A stretch of DNA of 64,000 nucleotides. Source: Rugalucina vietnamica (lineage: Eukaryota; Mollusca; Bivalvia; Lucinida; Lucinidae). The DNA lies in NCBI GenBank assembly GCA_964017185.1, contig OZ024873.1:44688760-44752759 (forward strand), read 5' to 3'. The number at the start of each line of letters is the position of its first letter. Position 1 is the stretch's first letter. Position numbers and translations under genes: made by a program. Below are positions 23,184 to 34,726 of this stretch, piece after piece. A model generated the notes under the pieces. The model searched no databases. It had not been told where the DNA came from and worked only from the letters and a program-made list of their open reading frames with translations.

Positions 23184-24274
23184 AAATTGTGCCTCTTGTT
23201 GTTTCTGGTTGTGACACTGTCATAGGCCACTTCTTGTACAGAAATATCACCTTAGAATGGTAGTTCACACACAGAACTGACCTCATCCTTACCTGTAATT
23301 TCTGCAATGGTCACATGTTTTGACACCCACCTTTTCTCATATGGTTCACAATGAGGTCCTTATTATACTTATTCCATATTAATCTATATGGGAAAGAAGC
23401 AAAAAAAAAGACTGATACTGTAGAATATTTACTTTTTTATTGCAATCGCCCTAGATGAAAGTATCTTTCTTGATGTTCTTCATTTCCCAATGAAAAACAT
23501 TAAGTCATGTGATCTAGAGGCCATGCCTGTGGGCGGGGCGACGTCAAAACCCATCCAGTGACGTTGTTTGTATACTCTTGTTGGCGTGACGTTGGTCGCG
23601 TATCGCCATTAAGCGCGAAACTTTGACGTTTTGGCTGTTCCAAAAGTATGTTAAGTCTGATTTAAAGTCAAATAACATGAAAATGAGCGATGATATGTGC
23701 AATTAAAAATATGATACTTGATTGATAATATAAAATGTTAATATAAGTATTGAAATTCAGATTTTAGCTTTCAGTGGATGATGAAAAACATTAGTTGTTT
23801 TAATGTCTCCGAGTAGCCCTTCGGACTTCACAGACATTAAAACAGCCTAATGTTTTTCATCATCCAGTGAAAGCTGAAATATGAATTTCAATCCTTAATT
23901 AAGTTGTCAGTTACGTAATGAGGATCAATAGTGGGCCACTTCATATCTGATTTCTGTATAATAGTATTTGTGGAAGTTTCAGTACTTTCCATAATACTTA
24001 CATGCCAATGTAATTTAGACACCCCTTCAGGAAAAGGCACAATCAGAAAGAGATTCCCACTCCAAAAACCGAGGTGGGAAAATAAACTAAATGAACAGTC
24101 AGGTACTTATACTATGAAAACATATCTTAAGCCAATAGGTCGCCACTCAGTTACCTAAATTTAACTAAAAATATGAAAACGTACATAAGATGCAAACAGC
24201 ACAAAAATTCAATGCCACCACAGAAGTATTGCCTTTATGTAAAACCCTGTTGTAGGGGTATATGTATTGGTTCT
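23184..24274. other. Short palindromic MITE and a partial ~345-bp-type repeat; no gene
   Basis: At about 23752-23900 an inverted repeat folds: GGATGATGAAAAACATTAG pairs with CTAATGTTTTTCATCATCC and the match extends on both sides. The loop is near 23812-23838. At about 24027-24155 lies a minus-strand partial copy of the repeat at 46837-47192 (AAAAACCGAGGTGGG, GCCACTCAGTTACC). Confidence 0.6.
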
Positions 24275-24382
24275 AGTTTTTCTTCAAAACATAGTGGATT
24301 TTAGTTATATTTTCCCTAGAGGTGGTTCTATCATGAACTCGTGTTCTTGGAAAAAATAAGAAAAATGTTAAATGCCATTTTT

Positions 24383-26339
24383 AGCTCACCTGAGCCGTTA
24401 GGCTCACAAGGTGAGCTTATAGGATGGCCTTGATCCAGCGTCCGTCCGTCGTCCGTCCACAATTTCAAAGATCTTCTTCTCTGAAACCGCTTGGCCAACC
24501 ACACCCAAATTTTATATGAAGCATCTATAGGAAGGGGGAACCAATGTGTATAAGAAGTCCAGGTCACATGACCAAGATGACCGCCATGCCCATATATGGT
24601 AAAAACCCTTCAAAAATCTTCTCCAGAACCGGTGGACTGATTTCAACGAAACTTGGCATGAAGCATCGATGGCTCAAGCACTACAATGTATATATAAATC
24701 ATGACCCTGTGATGACCTTGACCTATTTTACGGCAAAGTCAACATAGGTCGCCAATGCATTTGAATGGGGAAAACTTTTGAATGTCATTAAAGTCATTTA
24801 AAGTGAAAGTCTTGCAGGAAATGGGCAGTAGGACTGAATATTAATGATTCTGAAAAAACAAATGGACCCCAGGGGCTCATATGCCCCCACCCCGGGGCAA
24901 TATACATGTATATTACCATAATATTCAAACATCATCTCCTCTGAAACCGCTTGGCCAATCAAAGCCAAATTTTATGTGAAGCATCAATAGGAAGGGGTAA
25001 TCAATGTTTATATAAATAATCCAGGTCACATGACTAAGATGGCCGCAATGCCCATATATGGTAAAAACCCTTCAAAAATCTTCTTCTCCAGAACCGGTGG
25101 ATCGATTTCAAAGAAACTTGGCATGAAGCATTGATGGCTCAAGTACTACAATGTGTATATAAATCATGACCCTGTGATGACCTTGACCTTTTTTACGGCA
25201 AGGTCAACATAGGTCGCCAATGCATTTGAATAGGAAAAACTTTTAAAATGTCATTTAAAGTGAAAGTCTTGCAGGAATGGGCAGTGGGACTGAATATTAA
25301 TGATTCTGAAAAAATTGGACCCCAGGGGCTCATCTGCCCCCACCCGGGGGCAATATACATGTATATTACCATAATATTCAAACATCTTCTCCTCTGAAAC
25401 CGCTTGGCGAATCAAAGCCAAATTTTATGTGAAGCATCTATGGAATTGGGGAATTAATGTATTATATAAAATTATCTAGTTCACATGACCAAGATGGCTG
25501 CCATGCCCATATATGGTAAAAACCCTTCAAAAATCTTCTCCGAATCTGGTGGACCGATTTCAAAGAAACTTGGCATGAAGCACCAATGGCTGAATTACTA
25601 CAATGTGTATATAAATCATGACCCTGTGGTGACCTTGACCTATTTTACGACAAGGTCAACATAGGTCGCCAATGCATTGGAATGGGGAAAACTTTTAAAA
25701 AGTCATTTGAGGTGAAAATCTTGCGGGAAATGGATAGTAGTACTAAATATTAATGATTCTGAAAAAAAATTGGACCTTAGAGCTCATTATGCCCACACCC
25801 CGGGGCAATATACATGTTTATTACCATAATATTCAAACTTCTCCTCTGAAACCACTTGGCCAATTAAAGACAAATTTTATGTGAAGCATCTATAGGATGG
25901 GGGAACCAATGTGTATATTAATAATCTAGGTCACATGACGAAGATGGCCACCATGCCCATATATGGTAAAAACCCTTCAAATATCTTCTTCTCTGAAACT
26001 AATAGATTGATTTCAATGAAACTTGGCGTGAAGCATCCATGGCTAAAGTACTACAAGGTATATATAAATCATGACGCTGTGATGACCTTGACCAAGTTTA
26101 TGGCAAGGTCAACATGGGTTGCCCATGCATTTGAATGGGAAAAACTGTTAAAATGTCATTTGAAGGGAAAAGCTAGCAAGAGCCAAGAAATTGGCAGATG
26201 GACAGAATATTGATTATTCTGTAAAAAAGAAAACGGCCCAAGGGCTTCATCTGCCCCTGCACTGGGGTTGAATACCATAATATATTGGTATATGCAGCAG
26301 ACTCAGGTGAGCGTTTACAGGACCATTGGTCCTCTGGTT
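24383..26339 (+). mobile_element. AGCTCACC element 5 (family A, four modules)
   Basis: A strong 5' hairpin (AGCTCACCTGAGCC...GGCTCACAAGGTGAGCT) is followed by four modules of about 455 bp of the GCATGAAGCATC/GCCCCCACCCC subtype, and 3' CTCAGGTGAGCG with AGGACCATTGGTCCT. It shares its 5' flank with element 1. Confidence 0.85.
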
Positions 26340-26787
26340 TATATTTGTAAAAAGGTAGTAAACTACAAAGGCAAGTAAAAAGTAGTATTCATTGGCTTTG
26401 TTTAAATAATTGATACTACTCTCACTTAGTGCGAAAATCAATAAAAAATTATGAAACTTTTAAAGAATTATACATGCTTGTGAAATTTTAATGAGATCTT
26501 TGCAGCTTCTACAGATACATGCATGGGGCATGGGGGTCATTCAAGAATTAATAGAAGTGGATCCATACAGGGCTCAGGAAAGTTTGATCTTCAAATCGGT
26601 CCAGCCAAGTGATGGTGTCATCAGCGACATACTAACACACATCTTGAAACTAGAAACATAGTCACAAAAACTCATTATTTCATACTATACGTCTGCTGTA
26701 AACATGTCAGTTCGAGCAAATTTAACATTTTTAATGTATTTAAATAAAACTGACAACAAAAAGTAGAAAATTATTGTTTTTCTTATT

Positions 26788-27998
26788 ATGTCTCCCCCGA
26801 CAGGGTTGGGAGACATATTGTTTTTCCCTGTGCGTCTGTCTGTCCATCCGTCTGTCCATCTGTCTGTCCGTCACAAATCGTGTCCGCTCTTATAACTTGA
26901 AAACCGTTAAAGATTTTTCAATGAAACATGGTACACTTGTAAACCACGACGAGACGATGTGTCATGCACAAGAACCATAACTCTAGCTTGAGTATTTTTG
27001 GAGTTATTTTCCTTTGATTATTTTCGATACAATTTCGTGTCCGCTGTATAACTTGAAAACCGTTTAAGATTTTTCAATTATAAAACTTGGTACACTTATT
27101 AAGCATGATCAGACGATGTGTCATGCACAAGAACCATAACTCTGGCTTGAGTATTGTATGAGTTATTTCCCTTTGATTATTTTCCATACAATTTCGTGTC
27201 AGCTTTATAACTCGAAAACCGTAAAAGTTATTTCAATGAAACTTGGTACACTTATAAAGCACGATGAGGTAATGTGTCGTGCTAAAGAACCATAACTCTT
27301 GCTTGCATATCTTTGGAGTAATTTCCCTTTGATTATTTTCCATACAATTTCTTGTCCACCCTATAACTTGAAAACCGTAAGAGAAATTTCAGTGAAACTT
27401 GGTACACTTATAAAGCACGATGAGACGATGTGTCATGCACAAGAGTTATAACTCGTGCTTGCATATCTTTGGAGTTATTTCCCTTTGATTATTTTTCCAT
27501 ACAATTTCATGTCCACTCTATAACTTGAAAACCATAAGAAATATTTCAGTGAAACTTGGTACACTTATAAAGCACGATGAGATGATGTGTCATGCTAAAG
27601 AACCATAACTCTTGCTTGCATATCTTTGGAGTTATTTCCCTTTGATTATTTTTCATACAATTTTGTGTTTGCTCTATAACTCAAAAACCATTAGAGATTT
27701 TTCAATGAAACATGGTACACTTATAAAGCATGATGAGACGATGTGTCATACACAAGAATCATTACTCTTGCTTTCATATCTTTGGAGTTATTTCCCTTTG
27801 ATTATTTTCCATACAATTTCCTGCCCGCTCTATAACTTGAAAACTGTAAGAGATATTTCAATGAAACTTGGTACACTTATAAAACAGAATGACAGGATAT
27901 GTGATGCACAAGAACTATAACTCTTGCTTGCATATTTTGGACATGCATGTAGAAAGGGGGGAGACATCAGTTTTCACTTAGAAAACAAATTCTAGTTT
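26788..27998 (+). mobile_element. GTCTCCC element (family B, about eight ~135-bp modules)
   Basis: The left end has a hairpin GTCTCCC/GGGAGAC (26790-26814) and then CTGTCTGTCCATCCGTC runs. Modules of about 135-150 bp each contain TATAACTTGAAAACCGTAA, GAAACTTGGTACACTTATAA, GATGTGTCATGC and GGAGTTATTTCCCTTTGATT. The right end is GGGGGGAGACAT, the inverse of the left end, followed by a hairpin GTTTTC-ACTTA-GAAAAC and TTCTAGTTT. Same architecture as family A. Confidence 0.8.
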
Positions 27999-28043
27999 CT
28001 ATCTATTTTACGCAAAATATCACGTTTTAGTAATTTCTAATGT

Positions 28044-28846
28044 TAATTTTTAGCTCGCCTGCATGAAGTGCACAGAGCTATTGTTGTCACCTCGGTCGTC
28101 CGCGTTTACGTGTACGTCCGCGTCACACTTTCGGTTAAAGTTTTTAGAAGTCTATATCTCTTGAACATGTAGATGTATCAAGTTGATACTTTGCATATTG
28201 GTAGATATTGGTCTGAAGTTTTATGCAGTACCATCATGACCCATCCTGGGTGACCTTGAGGTCAAGGTCAAGGTCACAGATTTAGAAATTTTATGTTAAA
28301 GTTTTTCATTAAAGTTTTTAGAAGTCTATATCTCTTGAACATGTTGATGGATCAAGTTGATACTTTGCATGTTGGTAGATATTGGTCTGAAGTTTTATGT
28401 AGTACCATCGTGGTCCACCCTGGGTGACTCAAGGTCACAGACTTAGAAATTTTATGTTAAAGTTTTTCATTTAAGATTTAAGAAGTCTATATCTCTTGAA
28501 CGTGTTGATGGATCAAGTTGATACTTTGCATGTTTGAAGATATTGGTCTGAAGTTTTATGGAGTACCATCATGACCCACCCTGGGTGACCGTGAGGTCAC
28601 GGTCACAGATTTAGAAATTTTTTGTTGAAGTTTTTCATTAAAGTTGTTAGAAGTCTATATCTCTTGAACATGTTGATAGATCGTTGATACTTTGCATGTT
28701 TGTAGATATTGGTCTGAAATTTTATGCTTTTACGACCCACCTGAGCGACCTTGAGGTCAAGGTCATGGGTCATAGATTTTGATAATTTAAGTGGCAAAGC
28801 ACAAGTCAGGTGAGCTACGCCGTCCTGCGACAGCTCTTATTTATTT
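28044..28846 (+). mobile_element. AGCTCGCC element (family C, four modules)
   Basis: Begins TTTTAGCTCGCCTGCATG and continues with CGTCCGCGT runs. Four modules of about 170 bp each contain AGAAGTCTATATCTCTTGAA, GATACTTTGCATGTT, GGTCTGAAGTTTTATG and TGACCTTGAGGTCAAGGTCA. It ends TCAGGTGAGCTACG with a small hairpin GTCCTGCGAC and CTCTTATTT. AGCTCGCCTG and CAGGTGAGCT are the asymmetric inverted ends. Confidence 0.75.
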
Positions 28847-30329
28847 TCTGGTATCCACCAAAATTCTGGGACCCGGACACTCTGTCCGAGTTGCTCCCCT
28901 TGATATTACCGTCTCATTCCCTTTTATGGACAGTCCGAAAACATGCTGGCCTTTTTGAAGATAATGGCAAGTTCTGCTTTGACGAGTCTTTTTGCGTGTG
29001 AAATACAGTTTAATTCAGATCTATGTTGACTTTATAATGTGTGTTTCAAACTAGAATTTATTGACACCGCGCCACTATTGCTTTAAGGCAACAACTTTCA
29101 ATGGAAAACCGATTACAGCAATCGCCCACTAGTATGCACATAGCGCACACAGTCTCGATCTTCTGACTGAAGCTTTAAGTTCAATTGGGGTCGGAGCTTA
29201 AAATCAGAGAAAATACTGTTGAAATGTCATTAATGCGTTGAATTTAGAAAAATCCAAACATTTCTATCTCGGTTTCCTGGTAGGAACCTTCATAAGATAA
29301 CGGACCATTTTTAAAACTGTCATTCGAGAAATACAAGTTATGTTATTCTTGTTCTGTCTTCTTTACAGGACGACGGTAACGATGTACATAGGTAAATGTA
29401 AAAATCTTTTAAAATCTCTATTAAACTGAAGATCAAAATGGCTTCATGCTGAATTCGTTCATTTTGACGCTCTGCCCTCACGACCATTAGAATGGGCCAA
29501 TCAGCATGTGTTGCATAAATCACTGCGATCTATAACCAACTGCGCAACGAAACGTTTCATTAACTTTCACACTTACCTACTTAACAGCTTGACACTTTAA
29601 TCCAGGTATATCATTCTGAAATTTGTGAATATTAGGACAGTTGAGTTCAAAAACCGGTCTAGCAAATTTTTTTTCAGATTAAAAATCAGAGTTTGCATTT
29701 TTGCAGAACAAGCCTAAATATACCCATTCTGTGCATAACAGTGTGTCTTTAACCAAATAATGAGAAAATCAAATAAATTCAAACAGCTAAATGATATTTT
29801 AAATTTCAATGTTATTCAAATACAAAAAATAAAAAATCTGAGCATGTGTTATGGAACAAGTACTCGTATTTGATTTTAAAGGATCTCGAAAGAATCTATA
29901 TATAGGTTTTCCGCCCAAAGTTTGAGCATTTCTGGCAGCTATAGAATATCTGTTGCTTTCTCCATAAAAGTAAAGATCTGATAAATGCAACAACATGGTG
30001 TAAACCTCTTGATGTTACATACTGTGTCAGATTTTTTCAAAAAAAAAATGTTTTGTCAGAAAACATATTTGTACCATATATTATCAAGAAAATACTTCAA
30101 TATGCTTATTGCAACCTAAAATTTTGGGTAGAAACTATTTATGAGCAACTAACAGGTGCACCATCTCTATCAGATTTATAACTCTAAGAACGTTTTGCAA
30201 AAACCTGTGCCTTAAATATACTAAGCAAAAACATTAAGCAACTTTTACTTTCAACAGTGACTCCATATGTTTTTTAGACATTTGGGAAATTCTTCTGACA
30301 ATGGCTTGCATGTATCAAATAAGGTAAAA
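28847..30329. other. No gene recognised
   Basis: AT-rich, no recognisable exon or repeat family. Short frames lack any protein motif. Confidence 0.3.
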
Positions 30330-30667
30330 CCAATTGTTGGGTTCGAATATGGGCCCCTGACCCTTGGGGGCCTAGGAGAAATATTTGGGCTGCTTGTGCC
30401 TCCAGGCAAAGCTTCTAAACTACTGACCGACCATCTGATTACTGGTTAACGGCTCAAGTCTGAGCCTGTCCAGGAAAAGTGGTTTAGTCAAACCATCCAT
30501 ACATACAAGCCTTATTGATTTGCTTGGGTGGTTATATTTATGAAGCACATTTTGAGTGTCATGACATCCTTATGTTGGGTAGAAGTCCCATAAAATGGGG
30601 GCAACATCCCGACCTGACCGTTGCTGTTGATTGGGATGTAAAGCATCAATTCAAACAAACCAACCAA
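30330..30667 (+). mobile_element. SINE-like retroposon remnants
   Basis: GGGTTCGAATATGGGCCCC resembles a B box; CCTGTCCAGGAAAAGTGG follows. A second block with GGGGCAACATCCCGACCTGAC and a tail AACAAACCAACCAAA resembles the 3' parts of molluscan SINEs. The first block is inverted relative to 6460-6540. Confidence 0.45.
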
Positions 30668-31375
30668 ATGTTTTGTGATGCTGAAGTGATGTTAGGTTTT
30701 AAGTCCACAGAGTCATATCTCAAATAAAACATAAACCATCAAATATTGAAAAAAACATATTTTGCACAGTATATTTATATGCATTATAATGGTACACTTT
30801 ATGTATGTAGCTGTTAAAATAGGATAGATAGTCTGTTCATTCAGGTAGAACATACATATACGGTACATTTCCATAGACTTGGAACATTACAAATAATAGA
30901 GCTGAGCCCATTTATCATTTTTTGGGCTTTTTGACAGCCACCCCCCCCCCCCACCCTTTCCCCAAACATGGCATTTTGATATGTCATTTGCAAAAGTACA
31001 GTTGAGTTCAAAATTGGGCAAGGGGGTTGGGGACATGGACTTATAAAGAGTTTATTATGTCCTATACATGCTATATGATCCTATATTTGTCCAATTTTTA
31101 AAGAAGTCGCTGCTTGACTTACATCTAGGCAAGTACAGTGTTTTATAAACAACAGTGTGTCATGTCCAAGGTTATCTATCTTGCATTCTTTGGTTGCCTA
31201 GCAACCACAGAACTGGCGTGTTAGCAAATTTTTGGAGAAACGATTGAATAGCATACATATTAAAATTTGGTTGAAGGTATATCAGAATCATACAACTGTT
31301 AAGATAATGTTTATTGAATCATTGTCATTAATTCTTGAATGACCCTCTGCTTACTAATATCTGGTGGACACATTT
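30668..31375. other. No gene; poly-C tract
   Basis: A run of 12-13 C lies at about 30940-30952. A near-palindromic X-box-like GGTTGCCTAGCAACC lies at about 31192. Otherwise unclassified AT-rich DNA. Confidence 0.4.
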
Positions 31376-31376
31376 G

Positions 31377-31616
31377 AGCCGCCTCATGGGAAAACCAACA
31401 ATTTACATATGCGAAAACAAAGGTGCAGATCTGCTTCGCGGTAACTGCGAAGCTGATCAGCACCTTTGTTTTCGCTACAGGGATAGCACAATCCCTCTTA
31501 TGTAACTTCCTAAATACGAAATTTCATGCTTCTAGCCATCTTCTGTGACTGTACAGGCCGGTTTGTGTCGGACCTGTTCGGAAACCACATTGTTGGTTTT
31601 CCCACGAGGCGGCTCA
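31377..31616. mobile_element. GAGCCGCC MITE (~240 bp) with nested palindrome
   Basis: TIRs: GAGCCGCCTCATGGGAAAACC at the left pairs with GGTTTTCCCACGAGGCGGCTC at the right. An ATTT target duplication is seen on both sides. Inside, GCGAAAACAAAGGTGC (about 31411) pairs with GCACCTTTGTTTTCGC (about 31459), and CTGCTTCGCGGTAACTGCGAAGC forms a further stem. This family is widespread in bivalves as far as I know. Confidence 0.8.
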
Positions 31617-31969
31617 TTTGATCATTTTCTGTCTAGTATTGAATGGTATTCATAAGACTATTAACATTCACTCAGATGAGAGTGGTAGTAGTATTTTATT
31701 TGTTAGTCTGGAGCTGCATTTCTTGTTAGTGCATTTGTTTTGTTCCTTTCTCTGTTTGATATTAGGTCATTGTTACTAATTTTATGGGCACAGGTGCAAT
31801 ATTTAATGGCATTGTGCATGTTGAAATTACAGTTGTTGTAAATATTTCTTTTTGTACAGAAACAGGGACAATTTCCAGATTCATTCCATTTTAAATAAAC
31901 AAAGGTTGTATCATACATGACAGATTTTGAAATGTTTAATAGAAGTTAAATCTGATCAGTTTTAAGACA

Positions 31970-32135
31970 TGCAATATAACTGTATGTTTATGTAGGCATT
32001 GGATGTGTTTAAGCCATGCAATATGTTTATAACTGTATGTTTATGTAGGCATTGGATGTGTTTAAGCCATGCAATATGTTTATAACTGTATGTTTATGTA
32101 GGCATTGGATGTGTTTAAGCCATGCAATATGTTGG
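31970..32135. repeat. 53-bp minisatellite, three copies
   Basis: The unit containing CTGTATGTTTATGTAGGCAT and TGTTTAAGCCATGCAATATG is repeated three times without visible change, with a partial fourth. The lack of divergence suggests recent expansion. Confidence 0.85.
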
Positions 32136-32550
32136 CACTGAATGTGTGTTTCATGGCTGGGAAGATTAAAGGTTGTTTGAAGTAGTAGCTTTGTTCAAAA
32201 ACATGGGGTCAAATGGTACTACATGTGCTCTTGACCCAGTGAGTCATTTACCATTTCTTGCAAAACCCTGCTGTCGACAACAGCATATGGACAGCTGCAA
32301 TAGTTTTGGTTGGTCGCAAATTAACTGATATCAATATATTCAATTGACATCAGATTTTGACATGTATGGTACAGGACCTGTCTCAGTCAACAGCTGAGGT
32401 AGTGCTATTTAACCCCATGAAAAATGCTTCCCCTTTTTACTGATGGAATTCTACAAATGTTTACATATATTTTGAAAAAGGCTATATGCAGATTTTTAAT
32501 GCAGGATGTATACTTACCAGGTCAATGAAATGTGTAAAATGACAGTTTGT

Positions 32551-32586
32551 AGCTCACCTTAGCTTTAGGCTAACATGGTGAGCTTT
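32551..32586. repeat. Solo AGCTCACC left-end hairpin
   Basis: AGCTCACCTTAGC-TTTA-GGCTAACATGGTGAGCT forms the left-end hairpin of family A but is followed at once by another complete element start. It is either a truncated element or a nested insertion at the element's own left end. Confidence 0.7.
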
Positions 32587-32590
32587 TATT

Positions 32591-33755
32591 AGCTCACCTG
32601 AGCCGTTAGGCTCACAAGGTGAGCTTATAGGATGGCCATGATCCGACGTCCGTCCGTCGTCCGTCCATCCGTCGTCCACCATTTTCAAAGATCTTAAACC
32701 GCTTGGCCAATCAAAGCCAAATTTTATATGAAGCATCTGTAGGAAGGGGGAACCAATGTGTTTATAAATAATCCAGGTCACATGACCAAGATGGCCTCCA
32801 TGCCCATATATGGTAAAAACCCTTCAAAATTCTTCTTCTCCGGAACCACTGGACCGATTTCAACGAAACTTGGCATGAAGCATCGGGGACTAGAGTACTA
32901 CAATGTGTTTATAAATTATGACCTTGACCTATTTTATGGCAAGGTCAACATAGGTCGCCCATGCATTTGAATGGGGAAAATTGTTAAAATGTCATTTGAA
33001 AGGCAAATCTTGCAGGAAATGGGCAAATGGACTGAAGGTAGGTAATTCTGAAAAAAAAATGGACCCCAGGGGTTGGTCTGCCCCCACCCCGGGGCAATAT
33101 ACATGCATATTACAAAAATATTCAAAGATCTTCTTCTCTGAAACCACTTGGCCAATCAAAGCCAAATTTTATATGAAGCATCTATGGGAAGGGGGAATCA
33201 ATGTGTTTATAAATAATCGAGGTCACATGACCAAGATGGCCACAAGCCCATATATGGTAAAAACCCTTCAAAATTCTTCTTCTCAGGAACCAAAGGACCG
33301 ATTTCAATGAAACTTGGCATGAAGCATCGGGGACTAGAGTACTACAATGTGTATATAAATAATGACCTTTGGATGACCTTGACCTATTTTACAGCAAGGT
33401 CAACATAGGTCGCCCATGCATTTGAAGTGGGAAAATTCCGGTGGACCGATTTCGAAGAAACTTGGCATGAAGCATTGATGACTCAAGTACTACAATGTAT
33501 ATATAAATCATGACCCAGTGATGACCTTGACCTATTTTAAGGCAAGGTCAACATGGGTTGCCTATGTATTTGAATGGGTAAACTGTTAAAATGTCATTTG
33601 AAGGGAAAAAACTTGTATGGACAGTATATTGATTATTCTGAAAAAAAAAATGGCCCAAGGGCTTCATCTGCCCCTATACTGGGACTATTTTCTATAACAT
33701 TTGTATATACAGCAGATCTCAGGTGAGCGTTTACAGGACCATTGGTCCTCTGGTT
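32591..33755 (+). mobile_element. AGCTCACC element 6 (family A, about 2.5 modules)
   Basis: The 5' hairpin is AGCTCACCTGAGCC/GGCTCACAAGGTGAGCT. GGTCACATGACCAAGATGGC appears at about 32776 and 33220. Near 33437 there is a jump within a module, directly from the GGGAAAATT stretch to GGTGGACCGATTTC, so part of the last module is deleted. The 3' end is CTCAGGTGAGCG plus the hairpin. Confidence 0.8.
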
Positions 33756-33964
33756 GTATCCATGGTCATCCGGCTAGTACTTTAATGTTATATTGTTACC
33801 AGCAAGGTCATTAGAAATTACCAAAGTGGCATTTTGTTCATCCCTCACTGTGTTAAGTTACAACGTGATGCTGCATTATCAAGCCTGAGGGCCCATAATG
33901 GTTGGGAGTAGAAACCTAAAGCAATGACCAAAATGCCTATGTAATAATCTGTTTAAAACATATT

Positions 33965-34703
33965 CAAATAAAAATTATAACTGAGATCATTTAAGAGCAG
34001 TGAATATATTAATGAGAAATGGGTGGGTCATACCGCGGTTTCGGCTCCTCAAGCCTCACCAGTGACCCTTCAACATGGAGCCAACGGTAATTACTGTAAA
34101 TTGGCAACTTTCAAGAGGGTAGTCAACACAAAGACTAGTATTATCCAAATGGGGCCAAATACATTACAAGGTTTGTCAGAAATTGAATCTAAACCAATAA
34201 ATTTCTGATTTCTCAGAATATCTTCACCGATCTCAAAGGACCAAAAGGAAAATATAATCTGCACTATGGATGATGTACGGGGAGACTTTTTAGGACCGCC
34301 ACATGGCACAACACCAGCTGCAGTAATAGCAAATAAAAATTATAACTGAGATCCTTTAAGAGCAGTGAATATTTTAATGAGAAAGGGTTGGGTCATACCC
34401 GGGTTTCGGCTCCTCAAGCCTCATCAGTGACCCTTCAGATTTGGCATCATGGAGCCAATGGCAATTTCTGTAAATTGGCAATTTTCAAGAGGGTAGTCAA
34501 CACAAAGACTGGTATTATCCAAATGGGGCCAAATACATTAAAATGTTTGTCAGAAATTGAATCTAAACCAATAAATTTCTGATTTCTCAGAATATCTTCG
34601 CTGATCTCAAAGGACCAAAAGGAAAATATAATCTGCACTATGGATGATGTACGGGGAGACTTTTTAGGACCACCACACGGCACAACACCAGCTGCAGTAA
34701 TAG
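33965..34703 (+). repeat. Tandem duplication of a ~365-bp segment with an exon-like block
   Basis: Copy 1 is 33965-34329 and copy 2 is 34330-34703, with a short third start after it. Each copy contains an acceptor-like TTTCTGATTTCTCAG, about 106 bp open in one frame, and a donor-like GCA/GTAATAG. In the frame reading MDDVRGDFLGPPHGTTPA, three of the four differences between copies in this block are synonymous. I do not recognise the peptide. It may be a duplicated exon or simply a repeat. Confidence 0.6.
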
Positions 34704-34726
34704 CAAATAAAAATTATAACTGAGAC

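Larger units (their letters stand above)
26534..31345. repeat. Possible 4.8-kb element bounded by a 19-bp inverted repeat
   Basis: GGGTCATTCAAGAATTAAT (26534-26552) and its exact reverse complement (31327-31345) face each other. A perfect 19-bp pair is unlikely by chance in 64 kb. No target duplication is obvious and no transposase is seen, so this could also be two unrelated copies of a short repeat. Confidence 0.35.

Noticed and set aside
25911-26213. 100-codon frame and many similar frames in AGCTCACC elements
   Set aside because: The same peptide words (GHMTKM, MPIYGKNPS) recur in each module because the DNA repeats; no start, splice or coding bias supports a gene.
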